Under the pieces are notes generated by a model. The model worked only from the letters and a program-made list of their open reading frames with translations. It was not told where the DNA came from and did not search any database. Positions 1 to 8,199 of a DNA stretch of 24,552 nt are shown one piece after another (the first letter of the stretch is position 1; every line of letters begins with the position of its first letter). Location of the stretch: the NCBI GenBank assembly GCA_934217675.1, contig CAKQCV010000040.1, positions 1 to 24,552 on the forward strand, given 5' to 3'. The position numbers and the translations under genes are program-made. The stretch is from an uncultured Prevotella sp. (GTDB lineage Bacteria > Bacteroidota > Bacteroidia > Bacteroidales > Bacteroidaceae).

Positions 1-2
1 CC

Positions 3-3000
3 GTTGAGATTACTCAGAATATGAATCTCCACGGCATTTCGCGTATAGAGGAGTACTTCCCTGTAAGCTCAAAGGATGCTGACCATGACCCGATGCTTCA
101 GCGCATGTATGATGGCATCGGACAGGATGTGTTCACCGTGAACCATCAGCCAGAGCCTATCAAGCACATTGAGAACCTTGAAGAGTATAACGAGCAGGAG
201 GGACTTGCTCTCTCGCCTGAGGAAATCGAGTATCTGCACAAGATAGAAAAGCAGCTTGGCAGACCGCTCACCGACTCGGAGGTGTTTGGTTTCGCACAGA
301 TCAACTCAGAGCACTGCCGCCACAAAATATTTGGCGGAGTGTTTATCATCGACGGCAAGGAGATGGAAAGTTCACTCTTCGCCATGATAAAGAAAACTAC
401 AAAGGAGAATCCTAACAAAATCCTCTCGGCATACAAGGATAATGTGGCTTTCGCACAAGGACCAATCGTGGAGCAGTTTGCACCGAAAGACCAGTCTACT
501 TCCGACTATTTCCAGATAAAGGACGTTGAGAGCGTAATCTCGCTGAAGGCAGAGACCCACAACTTCCCAACAACTGTAGAGCCTTTCAATGGTGCTGCTA
601 CTGGTACTGGTGGTGAGATTCGCGACCGTATGGGTGGTGGTGTCGGTTCTTGGCCAATCGCCGGAACTGCAGTCTACATGACAGCTTATCCACGTCTGAA
701 AGAAGATGAACTGAGTCTTGAGGCAAGCAAAGTGGCTCGCGGCAAGGATTCGGAGAAGAACTACACTGGCGAGCGCGACTGGGAAGACATTATGCCAGTA
801 AGAAACTGGCTGTATCAGTCGCCTGAGCAGATATTGATAAAAGCATCAAACGGAGCTTCAGACTTCGGAAACAAGTTTGGTCAGCCATTGATTTGCGGTT
901 CTGTGCTCACCTTCGAGCATCAGGAGCCTACTACAACTGGCGAGGCTGACACAAAATATGCATACGACAAGGTAATTATGCTTGCCGGTGGCGTGGGCTA
1001 CGGCACAAAGCGTGACTGCTTGAAGAAGGAACCTCAGAAGGGCAACAAGGTAGTGGTTGTAGGTGGTGACAACTACCGTATTGGTCTCGGTGGTGGTTCT
1101 GTATCATCTGTAGATACAGGTCGCTACAGCAACGGGATTGAGCTTAATGCTGTTCAGCGTGCTAACCCTGAGATGCAGAAGAGAGCCTACAACTTGGTTC
1201 GTGCCCTCTGCGAGGAGGATGTAAACCCTGTAGTAAGCATACACGATCATGGTTCGGCAGGACACTTGAATTGTTTGTCGGAACTTGTTGAGGAATGTGG
1301 TGGCGAGATAGATATGACAAAGTTGCCTATCGGTGACAAAACCCTTTCGGCAAAGGAAATCATTGCCAACGAAAGCCAAGAGCGCATGGGACTTCTTATC
1401 GACGAGAAGCACATTGAACATGTGCGCAAGATTGCCGAGCGCGAGCGTGCACCACTATATGTTGTAGGTGAAACAACAGGCGATGCACACTTCTCGTTTG
1501 TGCAAGGCGATGGTGTGAAGCCTTTCGACCTCGACGTGGCACAGATGTTCGGACATTCGCCTGTTACATATATGAAAGATGTAACCGTAGAGCATCATTA
1601 TCAGGATGTTAAATATTCACTGAACGACATTGACGAGTATGTTGAGCGTGTACTCCAACTGGAGTCGGTAGCTTGTAAAGATTGGTTGACCAACAAGGTA
1701 GACCGCTCAGTAACCGGAAAGATTGCTCGTCAGCAGTGTCAGGGAGAGATACAGTTGCCATTGTCAGACTGTGGCGTTGTGGCTCTCGACTATCGCGGAC
1801 ACAAGGGAATTGCAACAGCCCTCGGTCATGCACCACAGGCAGGACTTGCAAATCCTGAGGCAGGTTCAGTGTTGTCTGTAGCCGAGTCTCTTACAAATAT
1901 CGTATGGGCACCACTTGCTGATGGCATGGACAGCTTGAGTCTGTCAGCCAACTGGATGTGGCCTTGTCGCTCACAGAAGGGCGAAGACGCTCGCTTGTAT
2001 TCAGCCGTAAAGGCATTGAGCGAATTTTGCTGCGCAATCCACGTGAACGTTCCTACAGGAAAAGACTCTCTGTCGTTGACTCAGCAGTATCCAAATGGCG
2101 AGAAGATTGTTTCACCAGGAACTGTAATTGTAACGAGCGGTGGTGAGGTGAGCGATGTTCGTAAGGTTGTATCTCCAGTGTTGGTAAACGACAAGAACTC
2201 TTCACTCTATCATATCGACTTCTCGTTCGACGAGCAGAAGCTTGGCGGTTCTGCATTCGCCCAAAGCCTCGGTAAGGTTGGCGATGATGTTCCAACAGTT
2301 GTAAATCCTGAATATTTCGTTGATGCCTTCAACGCAGTGCAGGAAATGATAAAGAAGGGATGGATTATGGCTGGTCACGATATTAGTGCTGGTGGTCTCA
2401 TTACAACACTTCTTGAAATGTGTTTTGCTAATAAAGAAGGCGGTATTCATGTAAACTTGCACGACCTTGCCGGTGATGATGTTGTCAAAATGCTTATGGC
2501 AGAGAATCCTGGCGTTGTGGTTCAGATCTCAGATGAGCACAAACAGGAATTCAAGGAGTTTATGGAAGAGCAGGGCGTAAGCTATGCAAAGATTGGCTAT
2601 GCTACTCCGAATGAACGCAAGATTGTTGTGAAAGCTGGTAACTATGAGCATGAGTTTGATATCGACAAGCTGCGCGATGTATGGTACAAGACATCATATC
2701 TACTTGATCGCGACCAGAGCAAGAACGGCTGTGCTGCTGAGCGCTACAAGAACTATAAGAACGAGCCAATGGAGATGAAGTTCAACAAGGACTTTACTGG
2801 TAAACTCTCGCAATATGGAATATCTGCCGACCGTCGCACTCCATCAGGCATTAAGGCTGCCATCATCCGCGAAAAGGGAACAAACGGTGAACGCGAGATG
2901 GCGTATTCTCTTTATCTTGCAGGCTTCGATGTGAAGGATGTTATGATGACCGATCTCGTTAGTGGTCGCGAAACACTTGAGGACGTTAATATGATTGTCT

Positions 3001-3602
3001 TCTGCGGTGGATTCTCAAATTCTGATGTGCTTGGTTCGGCAAAGGGATGGGCTGGAGCTTTCCTCTTCAATCCTAAGGCTAAAGAGGCTCTCGACAAATT
3101 CTATGCTCGCGAAGACACACTGTCGCTCGGTATCTGCAACGGTTGTCAGCTGATGGTTGAACTGAATCTTATCAACCCTGAGCACAAACAGCGTGCACGC
3201 ATGCTTCATAACGACTCACACAAGTTTGAGAGCAACTTCCTTGGACTTACTATACCTGAGAACAACAGCGTAATGTTTGGTTCGCTGAGTGGTAATAAAC
3301 TTGGCATTTGGGTTGCTCATGGTGAGGGTAAGTTCTCATTGCCAGAAGCTGAATCTGAGTATAATGTTATCGCAAAATATAGTTATGCAGGTTATCCTGG
3401 CAATCCTAATGGCTCAGACTATAACGTGGCAGGTATATGCTCAAAGGACGGACGCCATTTGGCAATGATGCCACATCTTGAGCGTGCCATCTTCCCATGG
3501 CAGAACGCATGGTATCCGGCAAACCGCAGGAACGATGATGTTACACCTTGGATTGAGGCATTCGTGAATGCGCGCAAGTGGATTGAGAACAAGACAAAAT
3601 AA
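3..3602 (+). CDS. purL: Phosphoribosylformylglycinamidine synthase, large single-chain form (5' end outside window)
   Basis: This enzyme makes FGAM from FGAR, glutamine and ATP in the cytoplasm, the fourth step of purine synthesis. The frame is open from base 3 and reads VEITQN before the first ATG at 21, so the start lies upstream and that ATG is internal. Visible parts, numbered from that ATG, are the linker with INSEHCRH (about 93-100), two AIRS-type ATP-binding halves with the KAETHNFPT signature (about 175-183) and PTGKDSLSL, and a C-terminal glutaminase with nucleophile Cys1039 in GICNGCQ and the His/Glu of MPHLERAIFPWQ. The 1193 residues seen fit the 1200-1300 residue fused enzyme with only a short N-terminal piece missing. 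All key motifs are intact. A terminator follows 23 bases after the stop codon, so the neighbours downstream are probably a separate unit. Confidence 0.97.
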   Translation, partial: VEITQNMNLHGISRIEEYFPVSSKDADHDPMLQRMYDGIGQDVFTVNHQPEPIKHIENLEEYNEQEGLALSPEEIEYLHKIEKQLGRPLTDSEVFGFAQINSEHCRHKIFGGVFIIDGKEMESSLFAMIKKTTKENPNKILSAYKDNVAFAQGPIVEQFAPKDQSTSDYFQIKDVESVISLKAETHNFPTTVEPFNGAATGTGGEIRDRMGGGVGSWPIAGTAVYMTAYPRLKEDELSLEASKVARGKDSEKNYTGERDWEDIMPVRNWLYQSPEQILIKASNGASDFGNKFGQPLICGSVLTFEHQEPTTTGEADTKYAYDKVIMLAGGVGYGTKRDCLKKEPQKGNKVVVVGGDNYRIGLGGGSVSSVDTGRYSNGIELNAVQRANPEMQKRAYNLVRALCEEDVNPVVSIHDHGSAGHLNCLSELVEECGGEIDMTKLPIGDKTLSAKEIIANESQERMGLLIDEKHIEHVRKIAERERAPLYVVGETTGDAHFSFVQGDGVKPFDLDVAQMFGHSPVTYMKDVTVEHHYQDVKYSLNDIDEYVERVLQLESVACKDWLTNKVDRSVTGKIARQQCQGEIQLPLSDCGVVALDYRGHKGIATALGHAPQAGLANPEAGSVLSVAESLTNIVWAPLADGMDSLSLSANWMWPCRSQKGEDARLYSAVKALSEFCCAIHVNVPTGKDSLSLTQQYPNGEKIVSPGTVIVTSGGEVSDVRKVVSPVLVNDKNSSLYHIDFSFDEQKLGGSAFAQSLGKVGDDVPTVVNPEYFVDAFNAVQEMIKKGWIMAGHDISAGGLITTLLEMCFANKEGGIHVNLHDLAGDDVVKMLMAENPGVVVQISDEHKQEFKEFMEEQGVSYAKIGYATPNERKIVVKAGNYEHEFDIDKLRDVWYKTSYLLDRDQSKNGCAAERYKNYKNEPMEMKFNKDFTGKLSQYGISADRRTPSGIKAAIIREKGTNGEREMAYSLYLAGFDVKDVMMTDLVSGRETLEDVNMIVFCGGFSNSDVLGSAKGWAGAFLFNPKAKEALDKFYAREDTLSLGICNGCQLMVELNLINPEHKQRARMLHNDSHKFESNFLGLTIPENNSVMFGSLSGNKLGIWVAHGEGKFSLPEAESEYNVIAKYSYAGYPGNPNGSDYNVAGICSKDGRHLAMMPHLERAIFPWQNAWYPANRRNDDVTPWIEAFVNARKWIENKTK

Positions 3603-3624
3603 TTTCCAGTTAATAATGTGGAAT

Positions 3625-3667
3625 GAGGAGTGTGGAGTTCTGACGAAGTTCCATACTCCTCTTTTTT
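3625..3667 (+). terminator. Rho-independent terminator after purL
   Basis: The arms GAGGAGTGTGGA (3625-3636) and TCCATACTCCTC (3650-3661) pair over 12 bp with one G:U pair, and six T follow at 3662-3667. It lies just after the purL stop codon and upstream of the ChrA-type genes. Confidence 0.85.
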
Positions 3668-3701
3668 GCATCCATACTGCCAACATTTTCTAATTCTTAA
3701 A

Positions 3702-4241
3702 ATGGATAATCTCGAATTCTTTAAGACATTCTTTCGGATAGGGCTCTTCACTCTTGGTGGTGGCTATGCCATGATACCGATAATAGAAGAGGAAGTTGTA
3801 AATAAAAAACATTGGATAGAGAAAAAGGATTTCCTTGATATTGTAGCAATCTCTCAAAGTTGTCCAGGGGCATTGGCAATAAATATGAGTGCCTTCATTG
3901 GTTATAGATTGAAGAAGGTGCCAGGGGCTGTGGTATCGAGTATTGCCACGGCTTTGCCTTCATTCATTATAATCCTTTTGATTGCTATGTTTTTTCATCA
4001 GTTCAAGGATAATGCTGTTGTGGCAGCAATCTTCCGCGGTATTCGTCCTGCCGTTGTTGCTTTGATTGCAGTGCCTACATTCAGGCTTGCTAAGGATGCT
4101 TGTATTACGCTCAACAACTGTTGGGTTCCGATTATTTGTATTCTTGCCATCTATATGTTTGGCATATCGCCAATTTTCGTAATACTCCTTTCTGGAGTTT
4201 GTGGATATGTGTATGGACAGTATATAAAACCTACAGAATAA
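3702..4241 (+). CDS. Chromate transporter (CHR/ChrA family), half-size, first of a pair
   Basis: This is a 179-residue integral membrane protein of the CHR family. Full-length ChrA proteins have two homologous halves; this is one half and the next gene is the other. The N-terminus has the typical FFRIGLFTLGGGYAMIP segment, then VAISQSCPGALAINMSAFIGYR, which corresponds to the PGP...N signature, and IRPAVVALIA before the last helices. ATG 3702 is chosen because it begins exactly at the conserved N-terminus; in-frame codons further upstream run through the purL terminator. The stop codon is 11 bases before the next start, so the two are almost surely co-transcribed and probably form a heterodimer. 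Chromate export is the family's named activity, but the physiological substrate in an anaerobe is unknown. No clear promoter is seen between the purL terminator and this start. Confidence 0.9.
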   Translation: MDNLEFFKTFFRIGLFTLGGGYAMIPIIEEEVVNKKHWIEKKDFLDIVAISQSCPGALAINMSAFIGYRLKKVPGAVVSSIATALPSFIIILLIAMFFHQFKDNAVVAAIFRGIRPAVVALIAVPTFRLAKDACITLNNCWVPIICILAIYMFGISPIFVILLSGVCGYVYGQYIKPTE

Positions 4242-4252
4242 AAAAACGAGAT

Positions 4253-4828
4253 ATGCTTTATTTGATATTATTCATAACCTTTTTTGAAATAGGACTGTTT
4301 GGTTTCGGTGGTGGCTATGGCATGTTGTCGCTTATACAAACAGAGGTGGTTCATAATCACCATTGGATTACGACAGGTGAGTTTACTGATATTGTTGCCG
4401 TAAGCCAAATGACTCCAGGTCCTGTCGGAATCAATTCTGCCACATATTGTGGCTATGTGGCTGTGCATAATGCTGGATATGGCGAAATGATGTCGGTGTT
4501 GGGTAGTCTTACTGCAACGGTTGCTTTGATACTTCCTTCATTAATACTGATGATATTGATTGCTAAGTTGTTTTTTAAATATGTAGATACTGTTCCAGTA
4601 AAGAATGTTCTGAGTGGTTTGCGTCCTGCTGTGGTTGGCTTACTTGGTGCTGCCTCCTTGTTGCTAATGTCACCAGAGAATTTTGGTGCGCTTTCAGTTA
4701 ATCCGTGGCAGTTCTGGATAAGTTGTTTTCTCTTTGCTGCAACTTTCATTGGCACCTATTGGATAAGGATAAATCCAATAAGAATGATTCTTTATTCGGC
4801 TTTTGCCGGGCTGGTGCTGCTGTATTGA
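4253..4828 (+). CDS. Chromate transporter (CHR/ChrA family), half-size, second of a pair
   Basis: This 191-residue membrane protein is homologous to its upstream neighbour. Visible signatures are FFEIGLFGFGGGYGMLSLIQ at the N-terminus, VAVSQMTPGPVGINSATYCGY (the canonical PGP form) and LRPAVVGLLGAASLL. ATG 4253 puts the first hydrophobic helix right at the N-terminus, as in the first gene; an in-frame ATG at 4100 would overlap the first gene by 142 bases and add non-homologous sequence. Split short-chain CHR proteins encoded side by side are well known and are thought to act as a pair with opposite membrane topology. No convincing hairpin follows; only AT-rich sequence with a weak TATA-rich palindrome near 4858-4878. 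Confidence 0.9.
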   Translation: MLYLILFITFFEIGLFGFGGGYGMLSLIQTEVVHNHHWITTGEFTDIVAVSQMTPGPVGINSATYCGYVAVHNAGYGEMMSVLGSLTATVALILPSLILMILIAKLFFKYVDTVPVKNVLSGLRPAVVGLLGAASLLLMSPENFGALSVNPWQFWISCFLFAATFIGTYWIRINPIRMILYSAFAGLVLLY

Positions 4829-4896
4829 GTGATAGACTATGCGAGTATTACTTCCTTTTATATTGTATATAGCATATAAAAATCAAATAAAGTTAG

Positions 4897-4904
4897 TATA
4901 TTTG
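4897..4904 (+). promoter_or_regulatory. Bacteroidota-type -7 box upstream of the TPR/HTH regulator
   Basis: TATATTTG matches TAnnTTTG exactly and would give a leader of about 75-80 bases before ATG 4989. No clear -33 TTTG is present at the usual distance. A TCAAATAAA motif at 4883-4891 lies directly upstream and equals one half-site of the repeats found before the next gene. Confidence 0.5.
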
Positions 4905-4988
4905 CGTATAGATACCACATCTTTAATGCAATTTGATATTTAAAAATTGATTTGTAGTAAACAGAAAACAATAAAACAAAGAATCAGA

Positions 4989-6677
4989 ATGATAAGATTA
5001 CAAGAATTTACACGTAGGCAAATTATTATATTGTCTGTATTAGTGGTGATAATACTTTCTATTGTTGTCGGTTCATTATATCTTAGCCATAAATACCACT
5101 CTTATCCACAAGAGCTTGTCGCAGTTGACTCACTGTGCGAAGACAAGCCAGACAGCGCTGCGCTGATATTGAATTGGCTTTCGAAGAAGAAATACAGCAG
5201 CGAGGCAGATCGTATGTACTATAAACTTCTTTGCATAAAGTCATCCAATAATATGTATCAGCCACAGAAAGACAGTACGATATTCCAGGTGGTAGATTAT
5301 TTTGATGATATGGGTGATAAGAAGAAACTATGCGAAGCTTATTATTATCTTGGAAAGTATTATAGGGAACATTACGATGCTCCGCAAGAATTAAAGAGTT
5401 TCCAAAGGGCGTTAGACTTATCTGACGATAAAACTCCTTTAGTTTTATTGAGCAAAATTTATAATCAGTCTGGTAGAATTTTCCATGAGCAAGATTTATA
5501 TGATAAGGCTTTGATGATGTTCAGAAAGTCTTTAGTCTTAGACTCAATTCAAGGAGACTCTGTAAATATGGTGTATGGAATGCGAGATATAGCCCAGACA
5601 TACAAGTATAAAAATGAGTTGGACAGTAGTTTATATTATTATACAAAAGCTTATGAGTTGTCTAAAAAAGTAGGAGATGAATTGTTGACTAATTCTGTCT
5701 TGCTTCCTATGGCATCACTTTATAAATCAAAGGGTGATGTATCCTCAGCCCATAGATACTTGTCAAAGGTTTTGCAAAATATCTGCGACAATATAAAATC
5801 TCCTGCTTATAGCCTTGCTGCTGAAATTTTCAAGAAAGAGAGAAAGGTTGATTCCGTGTATTATTATTGTCGTGAACTGTTGTCTATAGGAACCATTTAT
5901 GCGAGAGAATATGCTACAGGTGAGTTATATGAGTATTTTGCTATGAAAGGAGATGTCGGTAATGCACTAACTTATATGCGTATAAATCGAATGTTGGCAG
6001 ATTCTATAAGTGAAATAGATGCTACTCAGTCTGTTGCAAAGATGCATTCTTTATATAATTACAGTCTTAGGGAGCAAGAAAACAATGTTCTAAAGGAAAA
6101 AAATCAAGAGCGGGTTATAGCATTTATGCTGATATCTTTTGTTCTTGTTTCATTTCTGTTGTTTTCACTTTATATTAATGAACATAATAAAAAGAAAATT
6201 CTGAAATATGAATTGATAAATGCGCATCTTGAAGAGTTGTCAAATGCTTCTCGTGCAGAGATAGAATCATATAAAGTGCGTATCCAGCAGATGAGCCAAG
6301 AATTGGATAATGTTTCGTTTAAACTTGAAGAAAATAATAAAGAGAAATCTTTTCGGAAATTGCAGGTGTATGAAATGATAAAGAAGTGCATTTCTGATAA
6401 GAAAGGAATATCTGAAAAGAATTGGTCTCAAATAGAGAACGCAATAGATATTATATATCCTGATTTTAAAAAGGAACTGATGTATTTGAGTAATCTCAAC
6501 ACGCATGAATATCATGTTTGTATACTTGTAAAATTGAATTTCTCCAATTCTGATATAGCTGCAATAATGTGTCGTACAACAGGTACTATTAGTTTTACTC
6601 GCTCTATGCTTTATAAAAAACTGTTACATAAGGAAGGTAAGGCTCAAGATTTTGATAAATTTATAAGTTCTTTTTAA
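4989..6677 (+). CDS. Membrane-spanning TPR protein with C-terminal LuxR-like HTH (putative one-component regulator)
   Basis: Architecture over 562 residues: a transmembrane helix near residues 9-33, an extracytoplasmic alpha-helical region of tetratricopeptide type (about 40-360, with repeats such as LCEAYYYLGKYYREHYDAPQE), a second transmembrane helix (about 376-397, VIAFMLISFVLVSFLLFSLYI), a cytoplasmic coiled coil (about 400-465) and a LuxR-like helix-turn-helix (about 498-555, LNFSNSDIAAIMCRTTGTISFTR as two overlapping parts). There is no histidine kinase or receiver domain. This layout is common in Bacteroidota and suggests that a periplasmic signal read by the TPRs controls DNA binding across the membrane; this is inferred. 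ATG 4989 is preferred over TTG 4947 because it places a positive residue cluster directly before the first helix. Its neighbours downstream, in the same direction, encode secreted proteins and are the likely targets. Confidence 0.85.
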   Translation: MIRLQEFTRRQIIILSVLVVIILSIVVGSLYLSHKYHSYPQELVAVDSLCEDKPDSAALILNWLSKKKYSSEADRMYYKLLCIKSSNNMYQPQKDSTIFQVVDYFDDMGDKKKLCEAYYYLGKYYREHYDAPQELKSFQRALDLSDDKTPLVLLSKIYNQSGRIFHEQDLYDKALMMFRKSLVLDSIQGDSVNMVYGMRDIAQTYKYKNELDSSLYYYTKAYELSKKVGDELLTNSVLLPMASLYKSKGDVSSAHRYLSKVLQNICDNIKSPAYSLAAEIFKKERKVDSVYYYCRELLSIGTIYAREYATGELYEYFAMKGDVGNALTYMRINRMLADSISEIDATQSVAKMHSLYNYSLREQENNVLKEKNQERVIAFMLISFVLVSFLLFSLYINEHNKKKILKYELINAHLEELSNASRAEIESYKVRIQQMSQELDNVSFKLEENNKEKSFRKLQVYEMIKKCISDKKGISEKNWSQIENAIDIIYPDFKKELMYLSNLNTHEYHVCILVKLNFSNSDIAAIMCRTTGTISFTRSMLYKKLLHKEGKAQDFDKFISSF

Positions 6678-6698
6678 TCAATAATTTATGTAATATAT

Positions 6699-6759
6699 TC
6701 AAATATTCTTCAAATAAAAATCTCCTCCTTTTTATAAAATCAAATATTTTTCAAACAAA
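6699..6759 (+). repeat. Pair of 20-bp direct repeats, candidate operator
   Basis: Two copies, at 6699-6718 and 6740-6759, match at 18 of 20 positions and start 41 bp apart, close to four helical turns. Each copy holds two TCAAATA/TCAAACA half-sites 11 bp apart (6699 and 6710; 6740 and 6751). The array ends seven bases before the predicted -33 element of the next gene, where activators normally bind. The DNA is AT-rich, so chance contributes, but the phased spacing is notable. Confidence 0.6.
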
Positions 6760-6765
6760 GGAAAT

Positions 6766-6795
6766 TTTGTTTGTTATTCTTCTTCTGTATATTTG
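6766..6795 (+). promoter_or_regulatory. Bacteroidota-type promoter of the C13 peptidase operon
   Basis: The -33 TTTG at 6766-6769 and the -7 TATATTTG at 6788-6795 are 18 bases apart. The predicted transcription start near 6801 gives a leader of about 20 bases before ATG 6820. Confidence 0.65.
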
Positions 6796-6819
6796 CAATA
6801 GTTAAAAATATACAATTAT

Positions 6820-7179
6820 ATGAAGAATCGATTTTTATTGCTATTTTTGGGATGTATGCTATGTCGTTCTATATTCTCTGATAATATAACATTACAATTT
6901 GCATATGATCACAAAGAGGATGTATGTAATGGTCATTCATATGTTGTTCCAACTGTAACAGCGGACGATGATGAAGTAACGATTACTTGTGACTCAACAT
7001 TGTATAATGTAGATATTGTTATTTGCGACCAATGGGGAAATGTTATGTACCATTCCACCCAAACTGTTGGTCCTAACGAAACCATCTTGTATGTTCCAAA
7101 TCTTGCTGAAAACAGCGAGAAAACAACTATAGACCTTTATTACGGTCGTGAACATTTAAAAGGAATATTTGATGAATAG
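6820..7179 (+). CDS. Small exported beta-rich protein, DUF3244-like
   Basis: This 119-residue protein has an N-terminal signal peptide (about residues 1-20, a lysine/arginine start then LLLFLGCMLC). The mature part is mostly predicted beta strand, ending with VDIVICDQWGNVMYHSTQTV and an acidic tail. The pattern, a short Ig-like sheet in which a strand reads as 'conduct/convey a gene, X-D-x-x-G-x-V-x-x', fits the DUF3244 family of small secreted Bacteroidota proteins, but I assign it from pattern only. It is the first gene after the promoter at 6766 and is followed by a hairpin with a T-tract. A role as partner, chaperone or inhibitor of the peptidase encoded two genes downstream is possible by analogy with C10 peptidase operons; the sequence itself does not prove this. 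Confidence 0.6.
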   Translation: MKNRFLLLFLGCMLCRSIFSDNITLQFAYDHKEDVCNGHSYVVPTVTADDDEVTITCDSTLYNVDIVICDQWGNVMYHSTQTVGPNETILYVPNLAENSEKTTIDLYYGREHLKGIFDE

Positions 7180-7194
7180 ATTATGATTTTTGTC

Positions 7195-7233
7195 GGTTTC
7201 ATCGGGATTTAATTTCGATGAAACCATGTTTTT
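7195..7233 (+). terminator. Intra-operon terminator/attenuator hairpin
   Basis: GGTTTCATCG (7195-7204) and CGATGAAACC (7216-7225) form a perfect 10-bp stem with an 11-base loop, followed within four bases by five T (7229-7233). It sits between the DUF3244-like gene and the lipoprotein gene. No separate TAnnTTTG box was found between this hairpin and the next start, so partial read-through is the simplest reading. Confidence 0.75.
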
Positions 7234-7253
7234 AACAAATAAATATATTGCTT

Positions 7254-8171
7254 ATGGAAAAAAGTTTTTTCATTTCTTGTATCATTGCGCTTAGCATGAC
7301 GTTATGCTCTTGTTCCAACAGTCAAGATGCTTTTCTGGAACAAGAACAGAATGTAATTATCCAACAGAAAAGTGCAACAGATTTGGTTCGCCAATTGAAA
7401 GCGTACGACAGCAGATTTACTCAACGTAAGATACCGATGCGGAGTAGTCCCGAAAAGGAAAAAAATCTTACCTGGCTTGACTGGCTGAAAGTAGGTGTTG
7501 CAGATGTTAAGGGCGGAATAGCCGGATATAAAGAAGGTGGCTGGGCTGGTGCTGCATGGGGAGCGGCAATAGCTTCATTGGAGAAGTATATCGATATTTA
7601 TGTTGACAAAAATATGGAGAAGTGCAATAAGATAGAAAGCACGGCATCGTTGATTGCTGCCAACAGTGATTCGCATACGTTCAATGACAGTATCGGCTAT
7701 TACCATAACATGGCAGAGGATATGCTTTATGACAAATATGGTAATGCTGTGTCTAAACGAAACATTGCACTTCTTCTAAATGAGACGAACAACTATCTTA
7801 ACGGACTCTCATTAGGATACCGCAAAACTCACAGACCTACAAACATGTCAAGAGCGATTTTGGCACGACGTCTTTCTGCTTTAAAGGCAATCCCGGATAG
7901 TGCAGAAGTAGATTTCTTTGATTATTGTGAAAAAGTAAAAGCCGTAGAACGTGCAGACAGCTCATATATAGATTTCGCTGCTGAATACCTATATACTTGC
8001 GTATGTGCCAATGTTGGAGATATAAGAGAATATACAAAGGATGTGCTCCAACAAATAGACAGTTCAAATGCTGCAAGTCGCACAAAAGAAATACTATCTT
8101 CAAGTGTTCTCATAGGCTTTTCAAGTCTAATGTATTCTGCTCAAATAGAATGTGATGAGATAAAACAATAA
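7254..8171 (+). CDS. Lipoprotein of unknown function with glycine/alanine-rich segment
   Basis: I do not recognise a family for this 305-residue protein. The N-terminus is a lipoprotein signal with probable acylated Cys20 (LCSC). After a polar stretch, residues about 81-109 form a segment dense in Gly and Ala (starting GVADVKGGIAGYKEGGWAGA) that looks like a glycine zipper, the kind of membrane-inserting helix found in bacteriocins and some pore or anchor proteins. The remaining 190 residues are predicted helical and rich in charged residues, without a motif I can name. ATG 7254 is chosen over TTG 7248 because it starts at the signal peptide. The stop is 28 bases before the C13 peptidase start, so the two are very likely co-transcribed. 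It might anchor, mature or protect against that enzyme; this is speculation from gene order. Confidence 0.85.
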   Translation: MEKSFFISCIIALSMTLCSCSNSQDAFLEQEQNVIIQQKSATDLVRQLKAYDSRFTQRKIPMRSSPEKEKNLTWLDWLKVGVADVKGGIAGYKEGGWAGAAWGAAIASLEKYIDIYVDKNMEKCNKIESTASLIAANSDSHTFNDSIGYYHNMAEDMLYDKYGNAVSKRNIALLLNETNNYLNGLSLGYRKTHRPTNMSRAILARRLSALKAIPDSAEVDFFDYCEKVKAVERADSSYIDFAAEYLYTCVCANVGDIREYTKDVLQQIDSSNAASRTKEILSSSVLIGFSSLMYSAQIECDEIKQ

Positions 8172-8199
8172 AATAATACAAACAAATACATTTACTACA

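Noticed and set aside
3630..3701. N-terminal extension of the first ChrA-type gene
   Set aside because: The extension is translated from the purL terminator stem and T-tract; the conserved N-terminus begins at ATG 3702.
4253..4828. Frameshifted full-length ChrA split into two frames
   Set aside because: Each half has its own start and complete CHR signatures, and paired half-size CHR genes are a normal arrangement.
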